A stretch of 21,976 nt of DNA. It comes from JAUYIV01 sp040882645. GTDB lineage: Bacteria; Actinomycetota; Acidimicrobiia; Spongiisociales; UBA11373. Shown piece after piece: positions 6,884 to 14,967 of the stretch. Below the pieces are notes generated by a model, which did no database searches, had not been told where the DNA came from, and worked only from the letters and a program-made list of their open reading frames with translations. Both the position numbers and the translations under genes were made by a program. The stretch spans positions 1 through 21,976 of the forward strand of contig JBBEAX010000054.1 of NCBI GenBank assembly GCA_040882645.1, given 5' to 3'. The stretch's first letter is position 1; every line of letters begins with the position of its first letter.

Positions 6884-8641
6884 TCACCGCAACACCCCCC
6901 TCTCCCACACGCTTACGAGGCGTTGGTATTCGGGGCTGGTGTTGAGCAGTTGGGCGTGGGATCCCAGGGCGATCACCCGTCCCGCGTCCATCATCACCAC
7001 CCGGTCGGCGCGTTCGGCGCTGCGGAGGCGATGGGCGATGACGATGGCGGTCCGGCTCTCGAGCAAGGTATGCAATGCCCGCTCGACGCGCGCTTCCGTT
7101 TCGGGGTCGAGATTGGCCGTGGCTTCGTCGAGGACGATCACTGCCGGGTCGACCAGCAAGGCGCGGGCGAGGGCAATCAACTGCCTCTCCCCCGCCGAGA
7201 ACCGGCCGCCGCGTTCCCTGACCAGCGTGTCGAGCCGCTCGGGCAGCTCGCGCACCCATTCTTCGATGCCGATGGCCCGGCAGACCTCCCACAGTTCGTC
7301 GTCACTCGCGCCCGGGCGCGCGTAGCGCAGGTTATCGCGCAGGGTCCCGTTGAACAGGAAGCCCTCCTGAGGAATGAGGACCGCGTGCCGCGCCCGTGCC
7401 TCTCTCGTGACCGACTTGAGGTCGTGCCCATCGATCAGCACCCGCCCGGCGGTCGGGTCGTAGAACCGGAGTACCAGGCGTGCCAGCGTCGACTTGCCGG
7501 CCCCGGTCTCGCCCACGATGGCGATCCGCTCCCCCGGCGCGATCTGTAGATCGACATCCTCGACCACGAGCAAGCCGGGCTCGTACCCGAACGAGACGCC
7601 ATCGAGCACCACCTCGCCGGAGAGTCGACCCGGTAGATCCTCGGCGCCACGGACATCGGCCACCGCCGGTGGCGTATCGAGAAGGCGAAACAGCTTCGAG
7701 AGGGCAGCCGCCGCCGACTGCATCTGGTTGTAGACCTGGGAGAGGTTGATGATCGGTTGAAAGAACCAGTCGAGGTAGAGCAGCATCGACACCAGCGTGC
7801 CGAACGAAAGGTCGCCCGACACCACCCGCCTGCCGCCGAAGTAGAGGACGATGGCGTACCCGGCGATGCGCAGAAAGGCGACCGCGGGGAAGTACCAGGC
7901 GACCGCCCGGGCGGTGTTCATGTTCGCCTCGTAGTACTTCTCGTTCACGCGGCCGAACTCTCCGGCCTGCTCGCGCTCACGAGTGAACGCTTGGACGACC
8001 CGGACTCCGGTGATCCCCTCCTGCAGCGTGGCCAGCACCCTTCCGATCTGTTCCCGCACCTCGCGATAGGCGCGGCCGGCGAACCGCTGGAACACGTACG
8101 AGAGGCCCACCAAGAAGATGATCAGCAACAGCACCTGCCCGGCGACGGTGGGGTCCACCAGCACCATCGCCACCGTCACCCCGAGCAGGGTCAACACGTT
8201 GGTGACCAGGGTCACGGCACCCTCCTCGGCGAAGTCCTGCACCGACTCGATGTCGTTGGTCATCCGGCTGACCAAGACCCCGGCCTTCGTGCGCCCGTAG
8301 AACCCCATGTCGAGGCGCATGAGGTGCGAGAACACCCTCGAACGCAGCATCTGCAGATACCGCTCACCGAGCCAGGCCACGGCGTACTGGGCAATCCGTT
8401 GCGCCACGTACTGCACGATGAGCAGCGCGGTGAAGGCGGCCGCCGCGATGACGATCACCGACCGATCGCTTGCGGTGATCCCGTCGTCGATGCCGACGCG
8501 AATGGCGATCGGACCGAGCAGCCGGGCGATGGTGGCCACCACCGTCGCCACCGTCGCACCCAGCAGCGCCCGTCCCAGGCCGCGACCCAGGCGGGCGGCC
8601 CGACCGATGAGACCTGAGCTCTGGCGGTCGGCGTCGGTCAT
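6884..8641 (-). CDS. ABC exporter half-transporter, subunit with intact catalytic glutamate
   Basis: The 585 residues comprise an N-terminal exporter-type transmembrane domain (six TM helices, about 25-320) and a C-terminal ATPase. The Walker A is GETGAGKST (about 376-384), the signature is FSAGE (about 479) rather than LSGGQ, Walker B is VIVLDEATANLD with the catalytic Glu (about 500), and the switch His is in VIAHRL (about 536). The gene starts with an ATGA overlap onto the stop of the upstream ABC gene, so both are made together. The residue pattern, read with its partner, is that of a heterodimeric exporter of the TM287/288, BmrCD or LmrCD type. The substrate (drug, lipid or peptide) is not determined by sequence. 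It acts in the cytoplasmic membrane. Confidence 0.92.
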   Translation of the reverse strand: MTDADRQSSGLIGRAARLGRGLGRALLGATVATVVATIARLLGPIAIRVGIDDGITASDRSVIVIAAAAFTALLIVQYVAQRIAQYAVAWLGERYLQMLRSRVFSHLMRLDMGFYGRTKAGVLVSRMTNDIESVQDFAEEGAVTLVTNVLTLLGVTVAMVLVDPTVAGQVLLLIIFLVGLSYVFQRFAGRAYREVREQIGRVLATLQEGITGVRVVQAFTREREQAGEFGRVNEKYYEANMNTARAVAWYFPAVAFLRIAGYAIVLYFGGRRVVSGDLSFGTLVSMLLYLDWFFQPIINLSQVYNQMQSAAAALSKLFRLLDTPPAVADVRGAEDLPGRLSGEVVLDGVSFGYEPGLLVVEDVDLQIAPGERIAIVGETGAGKSTLARLVLRFYDPTAGRVLIDGHDLKSVTREARARHAVLIPQEGFLFNGTLRDNLRYARPGASDDELWEVCRAIGIEEWVRELPERLDTLVRERGGRFSAGERQLIALARALLVDPAVIVLDEATANLDPETEARVERALHTLLESRTAIVIAHRLRSAERADRVVMMDAGRVIALGSHAQLLNTSPEYQRLVSVWERGVLR

Positions 8642-10377
8642 GGCGTGGCCTCGGCCTGAGCGAGAACCTCGCCATAGCGCGGGACGGTCGCCAGAAGGTG
8701 CGCGTGCGGACCGGTGGCGACGATCTGACCCTCGTCCATGAACACCACCTGATCCACCAGAGCCAGGGTCGAAGTCCGGTGGGCGATGATGATCGTGGTG
8801 CGGCCCTTCATCACCTGCTCCAGGGCGGCCAGCATCTCGGCCTCCACGATCGCGTCGACCGAGGAAGTGGCATCGTCGAGGATCAGCACCCGGGGGTCGC
8901 GCAGCACCGCGCGGGCGAGTGCGACCCGTTGCCGCTGGCCCCCGGACAGCGAGTGGCCGCGTTCCCCCACGATGGTGTCGTAGCCCTCCGGCAGTGCGGT
9001 GATGAAGTCGTGAGCCTGGGCCAACCGGGCGGCGAGGCGGATCTGTTCGTCGGTGGCCGTGGGATCGCCGAATGCGATGTTCTGCCGTACCGGCGCGGAG
9101 AACAGGAAGGTCTCCTGGAACACCACCGCCACCTCACGCCGCAGTTCATCGAGGTCGATCTTGCGGACGTCGAGGCCGTCGAGGGTGATCGCGCCGTCAT
9201 CGACGTCGCGGAACCGCGGGAGGAGGTGGGCGATGGTGGTCTTGCCCGAACCGGTGGGGCCCACCAGCGCGACCGAGCTCCCCCCGGGGATCGTCAGGTC
9301 GACCCGCTCCAGCACGGCCGGGCCGCCGGGGTAGGCGAACGACACCTGGTGGAACCGCACCTCACCCGGCCCCGGAGGGATGGGCGCCGAAGCCGTGGGG
9401 TTGACGATGGCCGGCGCCTGCCCAAGCAAGGTCTGAATCCGCGTCGCCGCGGCGGTGGCCCGCGGTATCTGCGCGAAATACCACCCGGTGATGCGCAAAG
9501 GGAAGTTCAACAGAGCGAGGTACTGGGTGAACGCGACGAACTCCCCGAGGGTGATGTGGCCCGACACCACCCGGAACCCGCCCAGCAGGAGGACAGCGAT
9601 GTTGGCGAACGACGGGACCATCTCGAACAGCGGGGCGTAAGCCGATCGAATCCGGGCCAGGCGAGTGCCGCGATCGAAGATCCGCTCGGCCGCCACGTCC
9701 AGCTTGGCCTGCTCCTGGTCTTCCTGACCATACGACTTGATCACCTGGATCCCGCCGATGGAGTCCTCCACCACCCGGCTCAAGTCGGCCAATCGTTGCT
9801 GCACTTCGAACGACAGCTTCAACACCCGCTTGGCGTAACGACGCGCCAGAAACAGGACCAGCGGCACGGTGAGCGAGGTCACCAGCCCGAGCACCGGATC
9901 GAGGACCACGAGCATCACCGCCACCGACAAAAACATCCCGATGTTGGCGACGGTGATCGGAGTCATCGCGTAGATCAGGCGTACCTGCGACAGGTCGCTC
10001 GAGGCCCGGGCCATCAACTCACCGGTGCTGGTGACATCGTGGAACGAGAACGCCATCCGCTGGATGTGCTCGAACATCCGATTGCGAAGGTCGGTCTCGG
10101 CCCGGTAGGAGAGCCGAAAGCCGTAATACCGACGAGCCCCGATGCCGAACCCCAGCAGCACCCCCGCCCCGAGAAGGAGGAGCACCAGGCCACCCAGGTC
10201 GGCCCCCTGATCTCCGAGGAGTGCCTCGTCGACCACCCGGCTCACCAGGTAGGGCACCGCGACCGTCATCGCCATCCACACCAACGCCCCGCCGATGGCG
10301 AGGGCCATGTCACCGCGATAGCCCAGCAGGGTGCGGGTGAGAAGCCTGAAACCGGCCTGCGCCTCGCTCTCCCGCAT
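8638..10377 (-). CDS. ABC exporter half-transporter, subunit with degenerate ATP site
   Basis: The 579 residues comprise a six-helix exporter TMD (about 20-310) and an ATPase domain. Walker A is GPTGSGKTT (about 371), the Q-loop is VVFQETFLF, and the signature is a canonical LSGGQRQR (about 475). Walker B is VLILDDATSSVD, in which Asp replaces the catalytic Glu, and the switch is IIAHRTS. This half would supply the degenerate Walker site and the good signature, complementary to its partner. ATG at 10377 (MRESEAQAGF) is chosen because exporter N-termini begin near here; GTG at 10389 is an alternative, and the extension to 10485 has no homology-like content. Shine-Dalgarno support is weak (GGGA). 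It is first in a two-gene operon. Confidence 0.9.
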   Translation of the reverse strand: MRESEAQAGFRLLTRTLLGYRGDMALAIGGALVWMAMTVAVPYLVSRVVDEALLGDQGADLGGLVLLLLGAGVLLGFGIGARRYYGFRLSYRAETDLRNRMFEHIQRMAFSFHDVTSTGELMARASSDLSQVRLIYAMTPITVANIGMFLSVAVMLVVLDPVLGLVTSLTVPLVLFLARRYAKRVLKLSFEVQQRLADLSRVVEDSIGGIQVIKSYGQEDQEQAKLDVAAERIFDRGTRLARIRSAYAPLFEMVPSFANIAVLLLGGFRVVSGHITLGEFVAFTQYLALLNFPLRITGWYFAQIPRATAAATRIQTLLGQAPAIVNPTASAPIPPGPGEVRFHQVSFAYPGGPAVLERVDLTIPGGSSVALVGPTGSGKTTIAHLLPRFRDVDDGAITLDGLDVRKIDLDELRREVAVVFQETFLFSAPVRQNIAFGDPTATDEQIRLAARLAQAHDFITALPEGYDTIVGERGHSLSGGQRQRVALARAVLRDPRVLILDDATSSVDAIVEAEMLAALEQVMKGRTTIIIAHRTSTLALVDQVVFMDEGQIVATGPHAHLLATVPRYGEVLAQAEATP

Positions 10378-10462
10378 TCCCGATGTCACGCAGCGACGGT
10401 AGCGGCGGGCAGTTGGCAGGCCGCCCGTCGGCCCGAGGAGGCCGCCCGCCCACCAGATGCCA

Positions 10463-10502
10463 GGCCGACCGTTAGGTCGGCCCAAGGCGGCCGAAGGCCG
10501 CC
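10463..10502 (-). terminator. Two tandem hairpins after the YihY-family gene
   Basis: Reading the minus strand from the stop at 10509, the first hairpin is GGCGGCC/GGCCGCC with a 3-base loop (10502-10486). The second is GGCCGACC/GGTCGGCC with a 4-base loop (10482-10463). Both stems are perfect. They would separate this gene from the ABC operon downstream. Confidence 0.6.
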
Positions 10503-10508
10503 CGCCCG

Positions 10509-11366
10509 CTAGTCGAGGGGAGCGGCGAGGACCTGATCGGGAGGGGGCTCGCCCGCGACGTACAGGGCGACCACGGCACCGAAGAGGATGGCGAGAGCAC
10601 CGACATAGAGCCAGACCAGCGCCACCGCCACGGCACCCAGCGTGCCAAAGGTCGGGCCGAGATCAGGGGCGGTGGACAGGTAAAGCCCGAAGCCGAGGCT
10701 GCCCAGCAAAGCCACCGCCGTGGCCACCGCGGCGGCCAACCACGCCCCTGGCAAGGGCCGGGGTGGGCCGAAGGTGTACAGGGCGAGAAGGAAACCGAAG
10801 AGGCCAAGAGCCGACACGGGAACTCGTAGCCACGCCCAGATGTCGGCCAGGCCGTCGAAGCCGCTGAGGTAGCCGAGGAACTCGAAGATCTCGCGGCCCG
10901 CCACCAGCAGCAGGGAGGTAATGAGCAGGGTGATGCCACCGGCGACGGTCAGGGCGACCGCGGCCAGCCGGATGGAGGCCCCCCGGCGCCCCGCGATCTG
11001 GTGGTCGACCGCGGCGAGCGCCCTCTGCAGGGCCACCACGGCGCGCGAACCGAGATACAAGGCGACGATCGAGGAGATGAGGATCAGGATGCCCTCGCTG
11101 CCCCCAACGCGCTCACCCGCCTCCTTCATGAGGTCGACGATGAACTCGACCACCGACTCTGGGGCAACCGGTTCGAGAGCGCGCTCGAGTCGGTCCACCG
11201 CAGCCGCCGACTGCCCGATGAGCCCTGCGACCCCGAGCAAAGCGAGGGTCAGGGGAACCAGGGCGAGGAACGCGTGATAAGCCACCGCGGCCGCATGCAG
11301 CGACAACCCGGAGTCGCGAACGCGCCGGTGCACGGCAAGGGCATGCTTCTTGGCAGTAGCGAACAC
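10509..11366 (-). CDS. YihY/BrkB (virulence factor BrkB-like) inner membrane protein
   Basis: This protein of about 285 residues has six hydrophobic segments and the family opening: a short basic stretch, then DSGLSLHAAAVAYHAFLALV, which matches the D-x-x-x-x-x-A-A-A-L-A-Y-Y signature of the YihY/BrkB/RNase BN-misnamed family. Further conserved points are IVALYLGSRAVVALQRALAAV and the TFGTLGAVAVALVWLYVGA segment near the end, typical of the last two helices. Members are cytoplasmic-membrane proteins of unsettled function and are not ribonucleases. The start is uncertain. GTG at 11366 (MFATAKKHALAV) gives a normal N-terminus, and an upstream ORF extension to 11540 would translate a tandem repeat and is rejected. 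TAACAAT lies just before the GTG and could be a leaderless -10 box. It is divergent from the propeller genes. Confidence 0.85.
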   Translation of the reverse strand: MFATAKKHALAVHRRVRDSGLSLHAAAVAYHAFLALVPLTLALLGVAGLIGQSAAAVDRLERALEPVAPESVVEFIVDLMKEAGERVGGSEGILILISSIVALYLGSRAVVALQRALAAVDHQIAGRRGASIRLAAVALTVAGGITLLITSLLLVAGREIFEFLGYLSGFDGLADIWAWLRVPVSALGLFGFLLALYTFGPPRPLPGAWLAAAVATAVALLGSLGFGLYLSTAPDLGPTFGTLGAVAVALVWLYVGALAILFGAVVALYVAGEPPPDQVLAAPLD

Positions 11367-11392
11367 GGAGTCATTGTTACCCGAAGCCCCCC

Positions 11393-11458
11393 CGGGCGAA
11401 GCATTGAGTCTGGGCGCTCCTTGCCATCCCTGCGGACTTCGCCAGACCAATGCGCCCG
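11393..11458. repeat. Imperfect long inverted repeat in the divergent gap
   Basis: Left arm CGGGC, GCATTG, GTCTGG (11393-11413, with bulges GAA and A) pairs with CCAGAC, CAATGC, GCCCG (11442-11458). This makes 17 base pairs around a loop of 28 bases. It lies between the divergent yihY-like and propeller genes, where a terminator is not expected for either. It may be a regulatory RNA structure or a remnant small repeat. Confidence 0.55.
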
Positions 11459-11462
11459 AAGG

Positions 11463-11497
11463 CTGGAGACTGGAGGCTGGAGACTGGAGACTGGAGA
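11463..11497 (+). repeat. Heptamer tandem array D (5 units)
   Basis: Five 7-bp units read CTGGAGA, CTGGAGG, CTGGAGA three times. It lies 22 bases before the -10 candidate of the first propeller gene. Confidence 0.8.
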
Positions 11498-11518
11498 CTC
11501 CTATCCCCTCACCCTCCG

Positions 11519-11524
11519 TAGACT
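11519..11524 (+). promoter_or_regulatory. -10 box of a possible leaderless promoter
   Basis: TAGACT ends 9 bases before the ATG at 11534. There is no Shine-Dalgarno in the intervening CGCCCCCGA. This spacing puts transcription start at or within 2-3 bases of the start codon, the leaderless arrangement common in actinobacteria. No -35 match is seen. Confidence 0.4.
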
Positions 11525-11533
11525 CGCCCCCGA

Positions 11534-13153
11534 ATGTCACCGATCCGCCCGCTCCAGGTGGGAGCCGGGCTCGCCATCCTGCTCGCCGCGACCAGCATCG
11601 CGCTCTTCTCGATGTTCGGAGCGGAAGAGTCGACGGCGGCCCCCGGCACGCTTCCCGACCTTGGAACGCTGGTCACGACGACCGTCACCGAGGGCGGTAC
11701 CGCCACCTCGGAGCCCTCCTCGACCACTCTGGGGGCGACCACCTCCACGACCGCGTCCACTCAATCCCATGCCTGGGTGGACCGGCGCACCGTTGGCCAA
11801 CCCTGGGGAACGACCGTCGAAGGGCTGCTGACCTTCCGCGGCAACCCCACCAACACCTACTACGGCCAGGGGCCGGTGCCGTCCAATCCGGAGAAGACCT
11901 GGCGCTACCCCGACAACCCGATGTGTAGCCAGTCCACCGACCTCGGCGTAACCACAACCTGGTGCGGCAACGGCTGGACGGGACAACCGGTCATCTGGGA
12001 ACGCGAGGACGGCGTCACCGAGATGATCTTCGGGGCATACGACGGGAAGCTCCACTTCGTCGACGCAAAGACAGGCAACAAGACCCGCGACGCCTTTCAG
12101 ACCGGCGACTTGATCAAGGGAACCCCCACGATCGACCCCGACGGGTACCCAATCGTCTACTTCGGCAGCCGCGACAACAAACTCCGGGCCCTTGCCCTCG
12201 ACCGCGGACAACCAGTCGAACTGTGGGCATTCGAGATCTGCCTTCCCAAGCCCAGCTGCCCGGAGCCGTCGGACACGGTCGCGGTCGAGGGCCAATGGAA
12301 CGACGACTGGGATGCCAGCCCCCGCATCGTCAACGACATCTTGTTCGAGGGCGCCGAGAACGGCTGGTACTACATCTGGAAGCTGAACCGGGCGTACGAC
12401 AACCTCGGCCTGGTGACGATCGAGCCCACCCTCCTGTTCAAGATGCCGACCTTCGACGACGCATTGCTGGAGAAGATCGGACCGTCGTATCCGGCGATCA
12501 GTGTCGAGAACACGACGGCGATCTTTGAGGGGCGCGCCTACTTTGCGAACTCGGCCGGCCGGGTGATCGGGCTCGACATCACCAACATCGAGAACGGTGA
12601 GGCGCCGATCGTATTCGACTACTGGGTCGGCGACGACGTCGACGCTTCGATCGTCATCGACGAAGAGGGCTTTCTCTACGTGTCGGCGGAATACGAGCGC
12701 TACCTGCAGCAGGCCCAGGACGTCGGTCAGCTGGTCAAGCTCGACCCGTACACCTCCGGGGACCCCTGGGTCTGGGGCATGTTCTCGCTCACGACCGCCC
12801 CGGCCAAGGGCGGCCTCTGGTCCACGCCGGCGCTGGGGGAAGGCGTCCTGTATGCGGTGACCAACAAGGGCTTCCTGGTGGTCGTCGACCAGGAGACCGG
12901 GGAGGAGATCGCCGCGCTGCAACTGGCTCCCGGTTCCTGGTCATCGCCGGTGGTGGTCGGGAACGACTTGATCGTCGCCGCCCAGGACGGCCTCCTCCGG
13001 AAATTCAACATCACCGACCCCCGTTCTCCGGTGCTCGACTGGTCCCTCGTCATCGGCAGCCACCTCGAGTCGACCCCGGCGGTGTGGAAAGGGATGATCT
13101 ACGTCGGCAGCCGCGACGGTTTCATGTACGCCGTGGGAAACAAGAACACCTAG
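11534..13153 (+). CDS. Membrane-anchored PQQ-like beta-propeller protein, paralog 1
   Basis: The 539 residues begin with a single hydrophobic anchor (about 8-28) without a lipobox cysteine, then a Thr/Ser-rich linker (about 32-78). The propeller is rich in PQQ/WD-type blade motifs: FGAYDGKLHFVDAKTG, YFGSRDNKLRALALDRG, GRVIGLDIT, LYAVTNKGFLVVVDQETGEE, GSRDGFMYAVG. It is probably exposed outside the membrane and acts as a scaffold or binding protein; no enzyme residues were identified. The C-x6-C loop at CLPKPSC is absent from its neighbour, and WCGNGW with the earlier MCSQ may form another disulfide. Its TAG stop is immediately followed by the ATG of paralog 2. The start at 11534 gives a normal signal-anchor. 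Confidence 0.83.
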   Translation: MSPIRPLQVGAGLAILLAATSIALFSMFGAEESTAAPGTLPDLGTLVTTTVTEGGTATSEPSSTTLGATTSTTASTQSHAWVDRRTVGQPWGTTVEGLLTFRGNPTNTYYGQGPVPSNPEKTWRYPDNPMCSQSTDLGVTTTWCGNGWTGQPVIWEREDGVTEMIFGAYDGKLHFVDAKTGNKTRDAFQTGDLIKGTPTIDPDGYPIVYFGSRDNKLRALALDRGQPVELWAFEICLPKPSCPEPSDTVAVEGQWNDDWDASPRIVNDILFEGAENGWYYIWKLNRAYDNLGLVTIEPTLLFKMPTFDDALLEKIGPSYPAISVENTTAIFEGRAYFANSAGRVIGLDITNIENGEAPIVFDYWVGDDVDASIVIDEEGFLYVSAEYERYLQQAQDVGQLVKLDPYTSGDPWVWGMFSLTTAPAKGGLWSTPALGEGVLYAVTNKGFLVVVDQETGEEIAALQLAPGSWSSPVVVGNDLIVAAQDGLLRKFNITDPRSPVLDWSLVIGSHLESTPAVWKGMIYVGSRDGFMYAVGNKNT

Positions 13154-14785
13154 ATGCGCCGGTCGACCCCACCAGCGTTGGTAGCGATCGGGCTCGGGGT
13201 CCTGCTCGCCGCCGCCAGCGTCACCGCCCTTTTATGGCTGGCGACCGACCGCGACGAGTCGGCGGCCTCGACGGTTCCATCTGGTTCCAGTTCGTCGACC
13301 ACCACTGGCTCGAGTGGCACCAGCACGACGGTCAGTTCGGGCACCACCTCACTGCCCGATGCAACCACCACCACCGGGGCCCCGTTTCACCCATGGGTCG
13401 ATCGACGGACGGTGGGCCAGCCGTGGGGTGATCAGGTGGTCGGCCTGCTCACTCACCGGGGCAACCCGACCCACACCTACCACGGCGAGGGTCCGGTGCC
13501 GGCATCCCCCGCCACCGCATGGCGGTACCCGGCGAGCGGCGGCCTGTGCGGCCAACTGACCGACTTCGGTGTCTCCTCCACCTGGTGCGGCAATGGGTGG
13601 ACCGGGCAACCGGCGATCTGGGATCGTCCCGACGGGGTGATCGAGTTGATTTCCGGCGCCTACGACGGCCGGCTCCACTTCGTGAACGCCGTCACCGGTG
13701 AGCCCACCCGTACGCCCCTGGCCACCGACAGCATCGTCAAGGGCAGCCCCACGCTCGATCCCGACGGGTTCCCGCTCGTCTACTTCGGCAGCACCGACGG
13801 CAATCTCCGCATTGCCGCGTTCGACCGGGGGGATCCCGTCACCCTGTGGGCGTTCGCCACCCCGTCGTTCTCGGTTGAGGGACGCTGGAACACCCACTGG
13901 GACTCGGCACCGCTGATCGTCAACGACATCATGTTCGAAGGCGGCGAGAACTCGATGTACTACATCTGGAAGCTGAACCGCCGGTACGACGCCGAAGGGA
14001 TGGTGACGGTCGCCCCGGAACTGCTTTTCAAGATGGAGACCTGGGACGATGCTCTCCTCACCCAAATCCAGAGCGGATGCACCGCGGTCAACGCGGCTCG
14101 GTGCACCTCGACGAGTGTCGAGAGCACCACCGCCATGTTCGAAGACCGCATCTACTTCGGCACCTCCGCCGGACGGGTCATCGGCCTCGACATCACCGAT
14201 GTCGAGAACGGCAACGCCCCGATCGTGTTCGACTACTGGGTCGGCGACGACGTGGACGGGTCCATCGTCATCGACGAAGAAGGCATGCTCTACGTCCCGG
14301 TGGAGTGGAAGCGGTTCAACAACCGGGGCCTGGAGGTCGGCCAACTGGTGAAACTCGACCCGTACACCGATGGCGACCCGCGGCTCTGGGGGATGGAATC
14401 GATCACCGCTCCCCCGGCATACGGCGGTGTCTGGGGCACACCGGTGCTGGGCGACGGGGTCGTCTACGTACTCACCAACAAGGGGAACGTGGTCGCCGTC
14501 GACCGGGACACGGGTGAGGAATTGTGGTTCCATCACATCGGCCCCTCTGCCCGCGTGGGGGTCTCCACCGCACTCTCGTCACCGATTCTCATCGGCAACA
14601 ACCTGCTGGTCGCCGGATACGAGGGCCTCCTCTACAACTTCGACGTCACCGACCCCCGCCAGCCCGAGCTCGCCTGGGAGTTCCGGGTCGGCGCCTCCAC
14701 CCTCGAGGCGACCCCCGTGGTGTGGAAGGGGATGGTCTACCTGTTCTCGCGCGACGGTGCCCTGTATGGGATAGGGGATGGATGA
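13154..14785 (+). CDS. Membrane-anchored PQQ-like beta-propeller protein, paralog 2
   Basis: The 543 residues have the same plan as paralog 1: signal-anchor (about 8-30), low-complexity Ser/Thr linker (35-76) and propeller. WVDRRTVGQPWG occupies residues 81-92 in both proteins, and WCGNGWTGQP, FDYWVGDDVD, SIVIDEEG, VGQLVKLDPYT and WKGM are shared, so the pair is a tandem duplication. It lacks the CLPKPSC insertion but has its own cysteine loop, CTAVNAARC, before SVESTTA. The ATG follows the upstream TAG without any gap and has only a poor Shine-Dalgarno, so translation probably depends on coupling. Two strong hairpins end the operon. Function is unknown; extracytoplasmic location is inferred. 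Confidence 0.83.
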   Translation: MRRSTPPALVAIGLGVLLAAASVTALLWLATDRDESAASTVPSGSSSSTTTGSSGTSTTVSSGTTSLPDATTTTGAPFHPWVDRRTVGQPWGDQVVGLLTHRGNPTHTYHGEGPVPASPATAWRYPASGGLCGQLTDFGVSSTWCGNGWTGQPAIWDRPDGVIELISGAYDGRLHFVNAVTGEPTRTPLATDSIVKGSPTLDPDGFPLVYFGSTDGNLRIAAFDRGDPVTLWAFATPSFSVEGRWNTHWDSAPLIVNDIMFEGGENSMYYIWKLNRRYDAEGMVTVAPELLFKMETWDDALLTQIQSGCTAVNAARCTSTSVESTTAMFEDRIYFGTSAGRVIGLDITDVENGNAPIVFDYWVGDDVDGSIVIDEEGMLYVPVEWKRFNNRGLEVGQLVKLDPYTDGDPRLWGMESITAPPAYGGVWGTPVLGDGVVYVLTNKGNVVAVDRDTGEELWFHHIGPSARVGVSTALSSPILIGNNLLVAGYEGLLYNFDVTDPRQPELAWEFRVGASTLEATPVVWKGMVYLFSRDGALYGIGDG

Positions 14786-14796
14786 GGCTCCGGCGT

Positions 14797-14824
14797 CCTC
14801 CTCTGCCGTCTTCGGCGGGGGAGG
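14797..14824 (+). terminator. First hairpin after the propeller operon
   Basis: CCTCCTCTGCCG and CGGCGGGGGAGG form a 12-bp stem with two G-U pairs and a TCTT loop, 12 bases after the paralog 2 stop. Confidence 0.6.
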
Positions 14825-14825
14825 T

Positions 14826-14848
14826 GTCACCGCCGTCCCGGCGGTGAC
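14826..14848 (+). terminator. Second hairpin after the propeller operon
   Basis: GTCACCGCC and GGCGGTGAC form a perfect 9-bp stem with a GTCCC loop, one base after the first hairpin. The tandem arrangement suggests efficient termination despite the lack of a T-tract. Confidence 0.6.
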
Positions 14849-14920
14849 GGAGGGGGCAGCGGACCCTACGAGCACTCCAACCACTTCTTCAAGAACGGAG
14901 GGAGACGCCGTTTGGGGAGC

Positions 14921-14955
14921 CCGGTTGCCGGTAGCCGGTAGCCGGTAGCCGGTTA
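14921..14955 (+). repeat. Heptamer tandem array E (5 units)
   Basis: Five 7-bp units read CCGGTTG, CCGGTAG three times and CCGGTTA. The last unit runs into the -10 candidate at 14954. Confidence 0.8.
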
Positions 14956-14959
14956 TCCT
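14954..14959 (+). promoter_or_regulatory. -10 box of a possible leaderless promoter for the leader ORF and peptidase
   Basis: TATCCT ends 8 bases before the ATG at 14968, so transcription could begin at that ATG. The -35 position is occupied by array E, with no recognisable -35 hexamer. Confidence 0.4.
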
Positions 14960-14967
14960 CGCGCCCC

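Noticed and set aside
10378..10485. N-terminal extension of the upstream ABC protein
   Set aside because: It would translate the terminator-like hairpin region after the YihY gene and is Gly/Arg/Pro-rich with no exporter-like content.
8698..10512. A 604-codon open frame antisense to the ABC gene
   Set aside because: It is the mirror of a strongly supported ABC transporter and reads as a His/Arg/Gln-rich shadow typical of GC-rich antisense frames.
11367..11540. N-terminal extension of the YihY-like protein
   Set aside because: The extra 58 codons translate heptamer array D and the inverted repeat, and the family starts close to residue 59 of that frame.
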